Origin: Syntrophomonas wolfei subsp. methylbutyratica
GTDB lineage: Bacteria > Bacillota > Syntrophomonadia > Syntrophomonadales > Syntrophomonadaceae
Assembly (NCBI RefSeq): GCF_001570625.1
Contig: NZ_BBQT01000012.1
Coordinates: 1 to 64,000 of the forward strand
Reading direction: 5' to 3'
DNA length: 64,000 nt
Both the position numbers and the translations under genes were made by a program. Within the stretch, counting starts at the first letter, position 1, and each line of letters starts with the position of its first letter. The notes beneath the pieces are model-generated. The model did not search any database. It saw only the letters and a program-made list of their open reading frames with translations, and was not told where the DNA came from. Below, piece by piece: positions 35,613 to 44,469 of this stretch.

Positions 35613-35787
35613 ACATACTGTCCACTTGACAAATCATAACGGAATCTCCGTTGCAGGCTAATGTCACCTGCAAAGCTCCCCGGCGAGTTCAACCAGCTTT
35701 GTCGCTTCGCAGCTTCCCGCGACTCTCTGCCTGATGCCAGTCTACTACTCCGGTTCCTTGCTTCTATATATGAATTTGACATTAGCA

Positions 35788-35816
35788 ATTATATGATAAT
35801 CCTTGAACAAAGTCAA
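35788..35816 (-). promoter_or_regulatory. Sigma-A promoter for tRNA-Ala / leuS leader
   Basis: On the minus strand TTGACT (35816-35811), 17 bases, TATAAT (35793-35788). This near-consensus promoter starts transcription just before stem I of the T-box. Confidence 0.85.
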
Positions 35817-35904
35817 CTGATAGAATAATAATCTTCTTCCCGAAGCAAATTAATAGCACGGTGATTTATAACTAAAACAGCGACATCAATTTTGTTAAGG
35901 AGGG

Positions 35905-36069
35905 ATGAAATTGCGCGGAAGCCAGACCATAATGTGTGACGTAAGTAGTTGCCGGTTTTTTGAAAACAATATGTGCAGCTTGGACGCTATCCAGGTAGCC
36001 CCCTGTAGCGACATAAGCAGCGGTTCTCCAGAAGATGAGACCTTATGTGCCAGCTATGAACAGAGTTAA
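35905..36069 (+). CDS. DUF1540-type small cysteine-rich protein
   Basis: 54-residue protein starting MKLRGSQTIMCDVSSCRFF. The cysteine pattern C-x5-C-x7-C-x10-C-x12-C with a CxxxxCxFxxxxxCxxxxIxV layout matches the DUF1540 group of small, probably metal-binding proteins of Firmicutes, whose role is unknown. AAGGAGGG lies directly upstream of the ATG at 35905. It starts about 90 bp from the leuS promoter, in the opposite direction. MITE copy E begins 9 bp after the stop. Confidence 0.7.
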   Translation: MKLRGSQTIMCDVSSCRFFENNMCSLDAIQVAPCSDISSGSPEDETLCASYEQS

Positions 36070-36077
36070 TTATATTT

Positions 36078-36349
36078 GGTTCTACTGCAAAAACCCCTTT
36101 TTGTTGCATAAGGGTTGCATAAATATGCAAAGCGAGCGTTGGCGAAGCATGGATGCAACACCCGGCGAAGACGAGCAGGCGAAAGGGGGCGAGCGACAGG
36201 ATGTCGCGGGAGCGCCACCTCCCATGGACGGGAGATTGGCGCGGTACCCCTTGAGCCGCGAGACAAGCCGTAGGTGTTGCCCATGCGTAGACTGCGAGCG
36301 GAATATTTATGCAAGCAAATGCATAATTATTACTTTTTGCAGCGGAATC
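36078..36349 (-). mobile_element. MITE-like element, full copy E (272 bp)
   Basis: Ends GGTTCTACTGCAAAAA and TTTTTGCAGCGGAATC, flanked by exact 6-bp duplications ATATTT (36072-36077 and 36350-36355). Opposite orientation to copy D and nearly the same length, with no inserted module. Confidence 0.85.
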
Positions 36350-36371
36350 ATATTTAGCTTGTAAAAAAACC

Positions 36372-36398
36372 AGAAGGGTGGCTTAGGTCCACCCTTCT
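36372..36398 (-). terminator. Rho-independent terminator of the cNMP-binding/DUF2225 gene
   Basis: AGAAGGGTGG and CCACCCTTCT form an exact 10-bp stem with a 7-base loop. On the minus strand it is followed by GGTTTTTTT. Confidence 0.85.
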
Positions 36399-36404
36399 GT
36401 ATAA

Positions 36405-37619
36405 TTACACTTTTTCTTCCTTCTTTTCTTGCACTAATATCATGTCCTTCAAGTCCCTAATTCGATCCTCAGCTTGCCGATTAATAGTATTATTACCGCC
36501 TTTACGCACAATGGCTCCCCGGAAAAATTTCAAGGCTTCCCTATTTTCTCCAATTCGCATGCTAAGCTCCCCTAAGAGCAAGGATAGGCGCTGATCCTGT
36601 TCCACCGAGGTATCCCGTCTGGTATTGTAATAGGTGTCCTTAAACATATCCAGAGCCTGTTGGGAAGCATATAAAAACATCTCCTCATCTCCAGCGTCAT
36701 TATACAACCAGGATAGGCGCAGCCAAACCTTGGCTGCTTCGGTAGGATTTGGTTTGCCCGCTGCCTGTAAGGATTGCAGCATGAGGTAGTAGGTCACAAA
36801 AACCTCATCCAGTTTGCGGGGCTCACTAAACTGCAAACGAACTTTAGCTTTTAATTGCTTGCCTTGCTCCAGTAGTTTTTTCTTAAAGGCTTCAGCCACC
36901 TGTTTGAACTCGAAGTTAAAATTGGAGTAATAGCAGTTGGGACAGGTCCAGACCAGGTACCAGAGCGGCTCAAAGTCCACGAAACGCTGGCGCAGGTCAT
37001 TATCTACCTTATCCAGCCGGAGCTTGGAGGAGCGAACATTTTTGGTTTTGAATTTTTCCTCACAGACCGGGCAAAGAACTTCCCGGTCAAAAAGCAGGTT
37101 ATCGTCACTGAGCGGAGCTTCCAGAGGGTAAGGCTTATGTCCCGGTGGAAAAAGGGAGTTGTCCAAAACCTCTGTGGATGGTTTTTTTGCTGTGGGGGGA
37201 GCAAGCTTATGTGCTTTTCTTTCCTCAGTTTTCCCTCGCTTCAGCTGGCCCAGATCTTCGTTAAGCTGGCGCACCCGGTTGCTCATACCTTTCATTATTC
37301 GATAAGCCAGGCTGGGTTGCTGGGCAATTACCTGTTCAAAGTTGCTTTCATTAATAACCAGTACAATAGTATCTTCTATAGCCCCGATAGTAGCGCTTCG
37401 GGGTTGGCCTTCCAATAAGGACATTTCACCAAAGAAGTCTCCGGAGACCAGTTCCGTTATCATAATAGGAAAACCGTCAATGGATGTTATGTAAACGCCC
37501 ACTCGGCCTTTGAGTATAATAAACATTTCGTGGCCAGTTTCTCCGGCATTAAAAAAAATCTCATCAGCATTATATTTTTTAACTCCCCCAAGTTTAGCCA
37601 ATGCGGCTATATCCAGCAT
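36405..37619 (-). CDS. Cyclic nucleotide-binding-domain protein fused to DUF2225
   Basis: 404-residue cytoplasmic protein. Residues 1-125 form a cNMP-binding (CRP-type) beta-roll with GEMSLLEGQPRSATIGA as the phosphate-binding cassette. A linker rich in Pro and Lys follows, then a DUF2225 domain (about 180-395) with paired zinc-like cysteines LCPVCEEKF and WTCPNCYYSN and TPR-like helices. There is no helix-turn-helix, so it is not a CRP transcription factor. Function unknown; perhaps a nucleotide-responsive adaptor. It stands alone with its own terminator. Confidence 0.8.
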   Translation of the reverse strand: MLDIAALAKLGGVKKYNADEIFFNAGETGHEMFIILKGRVGVYITSIDGFPIMITELVSGDFFGEMSLLEGQPRSATIGAIEDTIVLVINESNFEQVIAQQPSLAYRIMKGMSNRVRQLNEDLGQLKRGKTEERKAHKLAPPTAKKPSTEVLDNSLFPPGHKPYPLEAPLSDDNLLFDREVLCPVCEEKFKTKNVRSSKLRLDKVDNDLRQRFVDFEPLWYLVWTCPNCYYSNFNFEFKQVAEAFKKKLLEQGKQLKAKVRLQFSEPRKLDEVFVTYYLMLQSLQAAGKPNPTEAAKVWLRLSWLYNDAGDEEMFLYASQQALDMFKDTYYNTRRDTSVEQDQRLSLLLGELSMRIGENREALKFFRGAIVRKGGNNTINRQAEDRIRDLKDMILVQEKKEEKV

Positions 37620-37644
37620 TAAAGTCCCTCCTTTAAACTACGGG

Positions 37645-37712
37645 TTATAACGAGGTAAATATGTCCCTTGCGGTGTGTTGAAACTGCTCCGCAGTTTCTT
37701 CCGATGCTTAAA
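37645..37712. repeat. Dispersed repeat family 2, short copy
   Basis: TTATAACGAGGTAAATATGTCCC, then GTTGAAACTGCTCCGCAGTT, ending in CCGATGCTTAA. It lies just upstream of the minus-strand cNMP gene, in its promoter region. Confidence 0.6.
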
Positions 37713-37915
37713 ATTAGTGTTTTGATGTAAAAAGACTTGTAAGAAAAACCAACATGATTATGTTCTTAAGATTCGCTAGCAGCTTAAATAATCCTCCTGT
37801 TAAACCCATCTTTCAGAAAATATTCGAAATTTAGGTATAATAAACGATGTTAATAATATCACAAAATGGAGGGCTTTAACATTTATTGGCGAATTTAAGC
37901 AAGGAGGTGAGGTTA

Positions 37916-38539
37916 ATGGATAATATAGACAAGCGCTACCTGACGGCCGGTTCCTTAATTTTGCTGGTGTTGGTATTTATGGCCGGTTTCAAATATGCCG
38001 AATTTAGGTATCGTGATTCTGCCGAAAAGCTTGAACTTATTGAGGTTAATCCGGCGGAAAAACCGGAGCATTTGGAAGATAGCTTGATTCAGGTATATGT
38101 CTGTGGAGAGGTTAAAAAACCCGGAGTATACCAATTGAAAGAGAATGAACGCGTATACCAGGCGGTGGAAATGGCTGGACCTGAAGATAAAGCTGATTTA
38201 CGTCTTATAGACATGGCCCGCCCTCTGGTGGATGGAGAAACGATTGTGGTTCCAGGAGAAGGGGAACTGGCAGGGGAAATGGCCGGGGAGCAAGGAGCTT
38301 CGCAGTTGCGAGTTTCTTCTCCAACTTCTCCGGTCGGCTCCGCCAAAGTTAATATTAATAAAGCGCCTGCCAGTGAACTGGCTGATAAATTAAACGGAAT
38401 AGGACCCGCCCTCTCCCAGCGGATTGTTGACTACCGGGAGTCTAATGGAGCCTTTCAAAAAATTGAAGACATTAAAAACGTTAGTGGTATAGGAGAGAAG
38501 AAGTTTGAAGCCATAAAAGATCATATAACAGTTAGGTAA
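37916..38539 (+). CDS. comEA: ComEA-type DNA receptor
   Basis: 207-residue competence protein. One N-terminal membrane anchor (about residues 9-25), an SLBB domain (about 60-110; IQVYVCGEVKKPGVYQL) and a C-terminal double helix-hairpin-helix (about 145-207; VNINKAPASEL, GIGPALSQRIVDYR, VSGIGEKKFEAIK) that binds double-stranded DNA outside the membrane. ATG at 37916 behind AAGGAGGTG. comEC follows 24 bp later, the usual pair for DNA uptake. Confidence 0.92.
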   Translation: MDNIDKRYLTAGSLILLVLVFMAGFKYAEFRYRDSAEKLELIEVNPAEKPEHLEDSLIQVYVCGEVKKPGVYQLKENERVYQAVEMAGPEDKADLRLIDMARPLVDGETIVVPGEGELAGEMAGEQGASQLRVSSPTSPVGSAKVNINKAPASELADKLNGIGPALSQRIVDYRESNGAFQKIEDIKNVSGIGEKKFEAIKDHITVR

Positions 38540-38563
38540 TTAGGCAGGGGGGGTTAATGAATA

Positions 38564-40864
38564 ATGCCCTTGTCATGGTTTGAGGTTTTTATAGTTCTGG
38601 CGGCTTCCGCCTGTTTCAGCTATTATGCTTTCTGGCCTTTATTTATCCTCCCTTTTCTCTTTCTCCTGGCAGGAGGAATCTGGGGTGGGAAGTACTCTCT
38701 GAGGTCTTATAGCGCTCTAGCCCTCTTTTTAATGGCGGTGTTGTTTTTTAACTGGATGCAGATGCCGGTACCGCTTGATTTAAGAATACAAGACGGAGTG
38801 GTTTTAACTGGCCGGGTGGAGACAGTTCCCGAATTTGATGGAAATAGGAGCAGTTTTGTACTTAAAAGCAAAGAGCCCGAAAGGGCTATGAAGAAAATTC
38901 AAGTATTCTGCAACTTCGAGGCAGCAGTGCAGAAGGGCGAAGAAATATCATTGCGGGGGGATTTAAAGCTTCCCCGTCCTCCCGGAAACCCCGGAGAATT
39001 CGATTACCCGCGCTATCTATCCTATAGCGGGATTTATTATTTGATGTCGGTTAAAGAAAAAAATGCTATTGCGGTAATTTCCGCTCCGGGACGGTCGGAA
39101 TGCTTTTTTGCCGCTATTCGAAACTCGGGAGAAAAAATTATTAAGGATCGCCTTCCCGCGCCGGAAGCGGCCATCCTTCTGGGAATGCTGCTGGGCAAAA
39201 CCGATGATATGGCTCCCGAACAATACCGGGACTTTCAGAAAAGCGGGATAGTACATATTTTTTCGGTCTCCGGGCTTCATGTGGGCTTTTTTCTTTTGCT
39301 GATGGCCTGTCTTACTTCCCTCTGCCGAATGTCTCCAGGAATGAAGCTGGTGGTTACCGGCATTTTTCTTTTGCTTTATGCCTCGGTGGTAGCTTGGCCG
39401 GTATCGGTAATTCGTGCGGTGATAATGGCCATTGTAGGACTGCTGGCCTATTATTCGGGGAGAGAAAATGCTCTTCTTAACGGTCTTGGATTGGCCGGAA
39501 CCATAATAATCGTGAGTGATCCTTTTGCTCTATTCAAAATTTCCTTTCAGCTATCTTTTATGGCCACCTGGGGTCTGCTTTACCTTTTCCCCCTCTTGAA
39601 AAAAAGACTTCAATATACGAATCGCCTCTGGGATTTACTCCTTATTCCTTTATCGGCGCAACTGGCCGTACTCCCTCTCACAGCCTACCACTTTAACCTG
39701 TTCAGCCCGGTATCTTTATTGAGCAATGTACTTACCTCTTATCTATCCGGAGCCTGCGTAATCCTGGGTTTGCTGGCTTTAATGCTGGCCGCTGTCTGGC
39801 CCTGGCTGGCCGGCATATTCCTCTACCCGGCCGGGTTTTTTATTGAATTGATTATGGGCTTGAATAGCGCCGTCTTGAAGCTGCCTCTGGCTTTCTGGTG
39901 GGTTGCAACTCCATGCTTTATCCTGATAATCGTCTATTATCTTGGCCTGCTCCTTCTGGCTCTATCCTGGAGTAAGAACTACAGAAAAAGGGGATTCGGA
40001 TATACTGGGCTTTGCCTGATACTGCTCTTTATTCTGCTAATATCATTACCCGCCAGCCTGTACCAGCAGGGGGTAATGGAGCTTGTGTTAATCGATGTGG
40101 GGCAGGGGGATAGTATTCTTTTAAAGAGTCCCGGAGGGAAATTTGTCCTGGTAGACGGTGGGGGCAGTCATTATTCTGATCCGGGCAGCAAGAAATTGCT
40201 TCCATACTTGCATCATCGCGGTATAAGGAAAATTGATGTGATTATTAATACTCACCCGGATATAGACCATCTCCAGGGATTAGAGAAAGCCAGTAAAGGG
40301 CTCAGCGTAGCTCATATTGCTTTACCTTATTGTTTTAAGGAGGCCGAAGAATATGAGGAACTCAAGGGGATTGCGGCCAGGAAAAACATTCCGCTAATCT
40401 TCCTGAAAAGCGGCCAGCGGCTCAGCCTGGAAAAAGGATGCGAACTGACCGTTCTTTATCCAGAAGAAGAGCTTTATCATGGAAACCACTATAATAATAA
40501 ATCGCTGGTCTTGTACTGCCAGTACGGAGCTTTCTCCTTTTTATTGACTGGTGATGTGGAGAAAGAAGGAATGCAGGAATTGCTGCAGCAGGGAAATTTG
40601 GGGACAAGTACTGTGCTAAAGGTGCCACACCACGGCAGCAAAGGCTCCCTTTTGCCGGAATTTTACCGAGAGCTTAATCCCCGCTGGGCCATTATTTCCG
40701 CCGGAGCCAACAACAGCTTTGGCCACCCTCATGCCAGCGTGTTAAAAGAACTTCAAGAACAAGGGATAGAGGTTTTGCGCACGGATGAGGACGGTGCCAT
40801 AGTTTTTCAGAGCAATGGCCGCTGGGTTAAAATAAAAACCGGGGCGAAAGGGCAATCGATTTAA
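38564..40864 (+). CDS. comEC: ComEC/Rec2 DNA uptake channel
   Basis: 766-residue polytopic membrane protein that carries single-stranded DNA into the cell. N-terminal membrane segments and a DUF4131-like domain, the competence domain (about 200-490; GLLLGKTDD-like and FSVSGLHVGFF), and a C-terminal metallo-beta-lactamase domain (about 505-760) with NTHPDIDHLQGLE, LLTGDVEKE and VPHHGSKGS. The gene is intact and has normal length. It converges with the deaminase gene with only 4 bp between stops. Confidence 0.94.
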   Translation: MPLSWFEVFIVLAASACFSYYAFWPLFILPFLFLLAGGIWGGKYSLRSYSALALFLMAVLFFNWMQMPVPLDLRIQDGVVLTGRVETVPEFDGNRSSFVLKSKEPERAMKKIQVFCNFEAAVQKGEEISLRGDLKLPRPPGNPGEFDYPRYLSYSGIYYLMSVKEKNAIAVISAPGRSECFFAAIRNSGEKIIKDRLPAPEAAILLGMLLGKTDDMAPEQYRDFQKSGIVHIFSVSGLHVGFFLLLMACLTSLCRMSPGMKLVVTGIFLLLYASVVAWPVSVIRAVIMAIVGLLAYYSGRENALLNGLGLAGTIIIVSDPFALFKISFQLSFMATWGLLYLFPLLKKRLQYTNRLWDLLLIPLSAQLAVLPLTAYHFNLFSPVSLLSNVLTSYLSGACVILGLLALMLAAVWPWLAGIFLYPAGFFIELIMGLNSAVLKLPLAFWWVATPCFILIIVYYLGLLLLALSWSKNYRKRGFGYTGLCLILLFILLISLPASLYQQGVMELVLIDVGQGDSILLKSPGGKFVLVDGGGSHYSDPGSKKLLPYLHHRGIRKIDVIINTHPDIDHLQGLEKASKGLSVAHIALPYCFKEAEEYEELKGIAARKNIPLIFLKSGQRLSLEKGCELTVLYPEEELYHGNHYNNKSLVLYCQYGAFSFLLTGDVEKEGMQELLQQGNLGTSTVLKVPHHGSKGSLLPEFYRELNPRWAIISAGANNSFGHPHASVLKELQEQGIEVLRTDEDGAIVFQSNGRWVKIKTGAKGQSI

Positions 40865-40868
40865 ATAG

Positions 40869-42197
40869 CTATTTCACCCCGATCCTTTGCAGTATCCGGT
40901 TCAGGGCCTTTTCGCTATTTATTTTTACTGCTTCAGCATCAATAGTAAGCAGGGCAGCATTCTGCATCAAGAATCTCCCGTCAACCATAGTAGCCCGGAC
41001 ATCACTGGACAGAGCCTGATAAACCAGTTGGCTGTAAACACTGCTATGTGTAGCCGGTTGGTTATGCCAGTGCCCCAGATTGACAATAGCTAAATCGGCC
41101 TTTTTTCCAGGTTCCAGGCTGCCGATCTCTTCTTCTTGTCCCATGGCCTGTGCGCCACCCAGGGTAGCCATCTCGAACACCTTTTCCGCCGGCATGCTGG
41201 TAGGACCGTAGAAAGGTTTATGAATCAAAGCGGCCAGGCGCATTTCCATGAATTGGCTGAGATTATTATTGCAGGGGGCGCCATCGGCACCCAGAGAGAC
41301 CCGGGCTCCCATATCCAACAAGGGCGGAACCGGAGCCAGCCCGGAAGCCAGTTTAAGATTGGAGGCCGGACAGTGGACCACATTGACCTGCTTTTCGGCC
41401 AGGATTTTCATTTCTTCCTCGTTTATATGAATGCAATGAGCCAGTATTGCTTTTTCGTGGCACAAACCCAGTTGTTCAAAGTAGAGAATATTTCGTAAAC
41501 CTTGTTGTTTTTTTACTATTCTGATTTCACCCCGGTTCTCCGAAGCATGGCTGTGTACGGGGATATTGAATTTATCTGAGAGCTGGCTGACTTCCCGGAG
41601 CAGTTCCTCACTGCAGGATACCGCGAAACGAGGACAAAAGGCATAATGTATGCGTCCCTCTTCCTGGCCGTTCCAGCGCTCGAAAAGATCCATGCTTTCC
41701 TGCAAGGATTTCTCCCGTGAGTCTATCAGCTCTTCCGGAACCTCATCCCCGCAATCCATCATGCATTTACCTCCCAGATAGCGTAACCCTGATTGTTTTA
41801 CCGCTTCAAACAATGAATTGCTATGCCTAACCGTACCCATATCTATAATGGAAGTGGTAGCTCCGGAAATGAGTTCGGCTGATGCCAGGAGGGCGGAGTC
41901 ATAAAGGGATTCTTCGTCATGAGCTGCTTCCAGGGGCCAGATGCGTTGTTTCAGCCAATCCATCAGCTCCATATCATCCGCTAATCCCCGGAAAAGGGTC
42001 TGGCAAAGATGAACATGGGATTGTATGAGGCCAGGGATTACCAGCATGCCCGCAGCGTCTATTTCCTGCCGGGCCTCATATTCCTTCAGCTCCCCTATTT
42101 CCTTTATCCGGTCGCCTTCTATCAGGATGTCCGCTCGCAGTATATCTCGCCTGGAGTTCATGGTAACCAGGGTTCCGTTACGGATTATGGTTGACAC
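40869..42197 (-). CDS. Amidohydrolase, 5'-deoxyadenosine/MTA/SAH deaminase family
   Basis: 442-residue metal-dependent deaminase of the MtaD/DadD type, which converts S-adenosylhomocysteine, methylthioadenosine or 5'-deoxyadenosine to inosine forms. Metal ligands are in QSHVHLCQTL, HSHASE and AHCIHI, and the Asp in SLGADGAPCNNN. Given several radical SAM genes nearby, removing 5'-deoxyadenosine is a plausible job, but substrate choice is not visible. Its start overlaps the end of the antiporter gene by 13 bp, so the two are cotranscribed. Confidence 0.85.
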   Translation of the reverse strand: MSTIIRNGTLVTMNSRRDILRADILIEGDRIKEIGELKEYEARQEIDAAGMLVIPGLIQSHVHLCQTLFRGLADDMELMDWLKQRIWPLEAAHDEESLYDSALLASAELISGATTSIIDMGTVRHSNSLFEAVKQSGLRYLGGKCMMDCGDEVPEELIDSREKSLQESMDLFERWNGQEEGRIHYAFCPRFAVSCSEELLREVSQLSDKFNIPVHSHASENRGEIRIVKKQQGLRNILYFEQLGLCHEKAILAHCIHINEEEMKILAEKQVNVVHCPASNLKLASGLAPVPPLLDMGARVSLGADGAPCNNNLSQFMEMRLAALIHKPFYGPTSMPAEKVFEMATLGGAQAMGQEEEIGSLEPGKKADLAIVNLGHWHNQPATHSSVYSQLVYQALSSDVRATMVDGRFLMQNAALLTIDAEAVKINSEKALNRILQRIGVK

Positions 42198-43657
42198 GAA
42201 TATCCCTCCCTTTCATTCTGACCATCAGTTCCATCCAACAAGTCCAGCAATTCCTCTTGATAGTCGTTTTTAAGCAGAATAAATAACAGGTCTTGGGCTT
42301 TTATAACGGTATCTCCCCGGGGGGTTATTATTTCCTCCTGCCGCACAATGGCAGTTACCAGGCTGTCCTGGGGCCAGGGTATATCCTGCAGGCTATGGTT
42401 AACCAGCCAGGAGCCTTTATCAACGCTATATTCCAATAGTTCGCTCTGCGTCTCCTGCAAGGCAATCAGCTCAAAAGAAAAAGGATTGCGAGTCTTGCTG
42501 CCTGCCAGCAAACCCAGCTTTTTGGCCACCAGGTCAATACTGGAGCCCTGAATCAAGGCCGACAATAATACTACGAAAAAGACCACATTAAAATAGTAAC
42601 TGCCTCCTTCTAATCCTTCAACATAAGGATATGTTGCCAGTACAATCGGGACTGCGCCCTTGATTCCTCCCCAGCAAATAAAGAGTTTTTCTTTTAAACT
42701 GTATTTCCAAAAAATTGTGCAAAGGAAAACCGCTACCGGCCGTGCTATAAAAGTTAAGATTACAGCAATAATGATACCATGCTGCCAGTTTTGTAGCAGA
42801 TTTGATGGAAATACCAACAGCCCCAGCATCAAGAATAAAACCACCTGACTGAAGGTGGACAGACCTTCGATAAATCTGGTGATGCTTTGTTTATAAACGA
42901 ACTCCGCATTTCCTATGTAGCAACCAGCGATAAACACGGCTAAAAAGCCATTGGTATTTAATTCATCCGCCAGACCATAGCTTAAGAAGCAGAGACTTAA
43001 AATAAGAACATAATAAAAGCCGCCTGAATCAAGTTTAATCCGGTTTATCAAGTGTGGCGCGGTTTTCCCCAGCAAATAACCTATGCTTAAACCGGCCAGT
43101 ATCTGCCAGAGCAGTTGGCCTAAAAAGAGCTGCCAACTGGTGATTTCTCCCTGCATAAAACTGATAATAGTAATGGTTAGTATAATAGCCATGGGATCGT
43201 TGGAAGCCGATTCTACTTCGATTGTGGCAGCAGTTTTGGGCTCTATGCGCTTATTGCGGAATATAGCAAATACTGCGGCAGCGTCTGTTGATGATACAAT
43301 TGCCCCGATTAAGATGGCTGATTCCCGGGGCAAGCCAATCAGCAGGTGGGACAACAGACCCAGGGTAACAGCCGTTACCATTATCCCCAGGGTGGCCAGA
43401 GAAAATGCGGGCCGGAACGCTAAACGCAACAATTCCTTTTTAGTGCTGAACCCGCCTTCAAAGAGAATAATAATCATGCAGGCAATGGCAATTTGTTGTG
43501 CCAATACCGGGTCATCAAATTGTATGAGCTTAAAACCATCGCTTCCAAAAATCATGCCCAGAGCTAAAAAGATTACCAGGCCGGGAACTCCAAAGCGAGC
43601 AGACATTTTACTGGAAAAGGTAGCAATAAGAAGCAAAACCGCAAAAAAGAATAGCAT
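42185..43657 (-). CDS. CPA1-type potassium/sodium:proton antiporter
   Basis: 490-residue membrane antiporter. About twelve membrane segments fill residues 1-380, with the exchanger motif SSTDAAAVFAIF (conserved Asp residues) and ASNDPMAII. The C-terminal soluble part (about 400-475) is an RCK_C/TrkA-C-like regulatory domain. The layout matches NhaP2/CvrA potassium/proton antiporters. ATG start, but I see no strong Shine-Dalgarno. First gene of a two-gene unit with the deaminase. Confidence 0.85.
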   Translation of the reverse strand: MLFFFAVLLLIATFSSKMSARFGVPGLVIFLALGMIFGSDGFKLIQFDDPVLAQQIAIACMIIILFEGGFSTKKELLRLAFRPAFSLATLGIMVTAVTLGLLSHLLIGLPRESAILIGAIVSSTDAAAVFAIFRNKRIEPKTAATIEVESASNDPMAIILTITIISFMQGEITSWQLFLGQLLWQILAGLSIGYLLGKTAPHLINRIKLDSGGFYYVLILSLCFLSYGLADELNTNGFLAVFIAGCYIGNAEFVYKQSITRFIEGLSTFSQVVLFLMLGLLVFPSNLLQNWQHGIIIAVILTFIARPVAVFLCTIFWKYSLKEKLFICWGGIKGAVPIVLATYPYVEGLEGGSYYFNVVFFVVLLSALIQGSSIDLVAKKLGLLAGSKTRNPFSFELIALQETQSELLEYSVDKGSWLVNHSLQDIPWPQDSLVTAIVRQEEIITPRGDTVIKAQDLLFILLKNDYQEELLDLLDGTDGQNEREGYSCQP

Positions 43658-44019
43658 TGTTACCCCCGTGCTATGTCAATTGTTCTTTAACTATAGTATT
43701 AAGATTACCACAGTTTCCAAGCAGTTTATAAATTCTTGGCTAAAAAGGAAACAGATAAGGTCCAAAAAATACTGCATTAAACTCCGGGGAGGTAGTATTA
43801 CGCCGACTGCTATCCGGTCTAGAATTGCCCTGCTTAAGCACCTGGGGTATAATCGTGTCAAAAGATAGCAAAAAGACAGCAGTATTCATTGGTTTTTATA
43901 AATATACCGCTCGCCAATGCTTGCTTTGTATATTTATGCAACAAAAGAGTTTTTGCAGTGGAGTCATTTAAGTAAACTTCCTCACTGCACTACTAAAGGG
44001 AAAGGAGATAAGAAAGATT
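43658..44019. other. Divergent intergenic region with a MITE fragment
   Basis: About 360 bp between the minus-strand antiporter gene and the plus-strand thioesterase gene. It holds MITE fragment F (43891-43965). I see no gene in the rest. Confidence 0.5.
43891..43965 (+). mobile_element. MITE-like element, fragment F
   Basis: Contains ATAAATATACCGCTCGCCAA, TTTGTATATTTATGCAAC and the right terminal repeat TTTTTGCAGTGGAGTC. The left terminal repeat and most of the core are missing. Confidence 0.7.
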
Positions 44020-44445
44020 ATGTCAGAAGAATCAAAAATATTTGATAATGGTTTTTTTAAGAATACAGTTATGGAGGTTCTGGGGATTGAAATAAGCGAA
44101 TTTTCCCAGGAACGGGTAGTGGCTGCTATGCCCGTAACCCCCAGGACCCATCAACCGTTTGGTTTTCTGCATGGTGGGGTATCGCTGGTAGTGGCTGAGA
44201 CGGTAGCCTCAGCCGGTAGTTATCTTTTTATTGACGTGGAAAAACAACGGGCTGTGGGCCTGGAAATAAACGCTAATCATATTCGCAGCAAGCGCGATGG
44301 AATGATAAAAGCTGTAGGGATTCCGATTCATGTAGGGCGCAGCACCATTGTTTGGGATGTCCGGATTTATGATGAGGCCGGGGATATGCTCTGTATTTCC
44401 CGCTGTACCGTAGCGATAATCGAATTGCGGGATGAAAAGCAATAG
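44020..44445 (+). CDS. PaaI-type hotdog-fold thioesterase
   Basis: 141-residue single hotdog domain that hydrolyses acyl- or aryl-CoA esters. Motif QPFGFLHGGVSLVVAETVAS holds the catalytic-loop HGG and the helix Glu typical of PaaI/MenI enzymes. In a beta-oxidising organism it could release CoA from blocked intermediates; the MenI role (DHNA-CoA) is an alternative. AAAGGAGATAAG precedes the ATG. holA follows 24 bp later. Confidence 0.85.
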   Translation: MSEESKIFDNGFFKNTVMEVLGIEISEFSQERVVAAMPVTPRTHQPFGFLHGGVSLVVAETVASAGSYLFIDVEKQRAVGLEINANHIRSKRDGMIKAVGIPIHVGRSTIVWDVRIYDEAGDMLCISRCTVAIIELRDEKQ

Positions 44446-44469
44446 TACAGCGAAAGGAACGAGTATCTT

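Larger units (their letters stand above)
35461..35781 (-). promoter_or_regulatory. Leucine T-box riboswitch leader, interrupted by a tRNA gene
   Basis: Minus-strand leader of leuS. Stem I is at about 35770-35665, with AGTA-type and AGAGAGTCG...GCTGCGA motifs. The specifier loop reads GAA-CTC-GCC, with CTC (a leucine codon) at 35687-35685, agreeing with the gene it controls. The stem III-like hairpin AACGGA-GAT-TCCGTT follows. The T-box sequence AAGGGTGGTACCGCGG is at 35521-35506, then the terminator. Its UGGU bulge fits a tRNA ending ACCA. Between stem III and the T-box a complete tRNA-Ala gene (35612-35537) is present. Without this insert the leader would be about 230 nt, which is normal. 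Confidence 0.88.
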
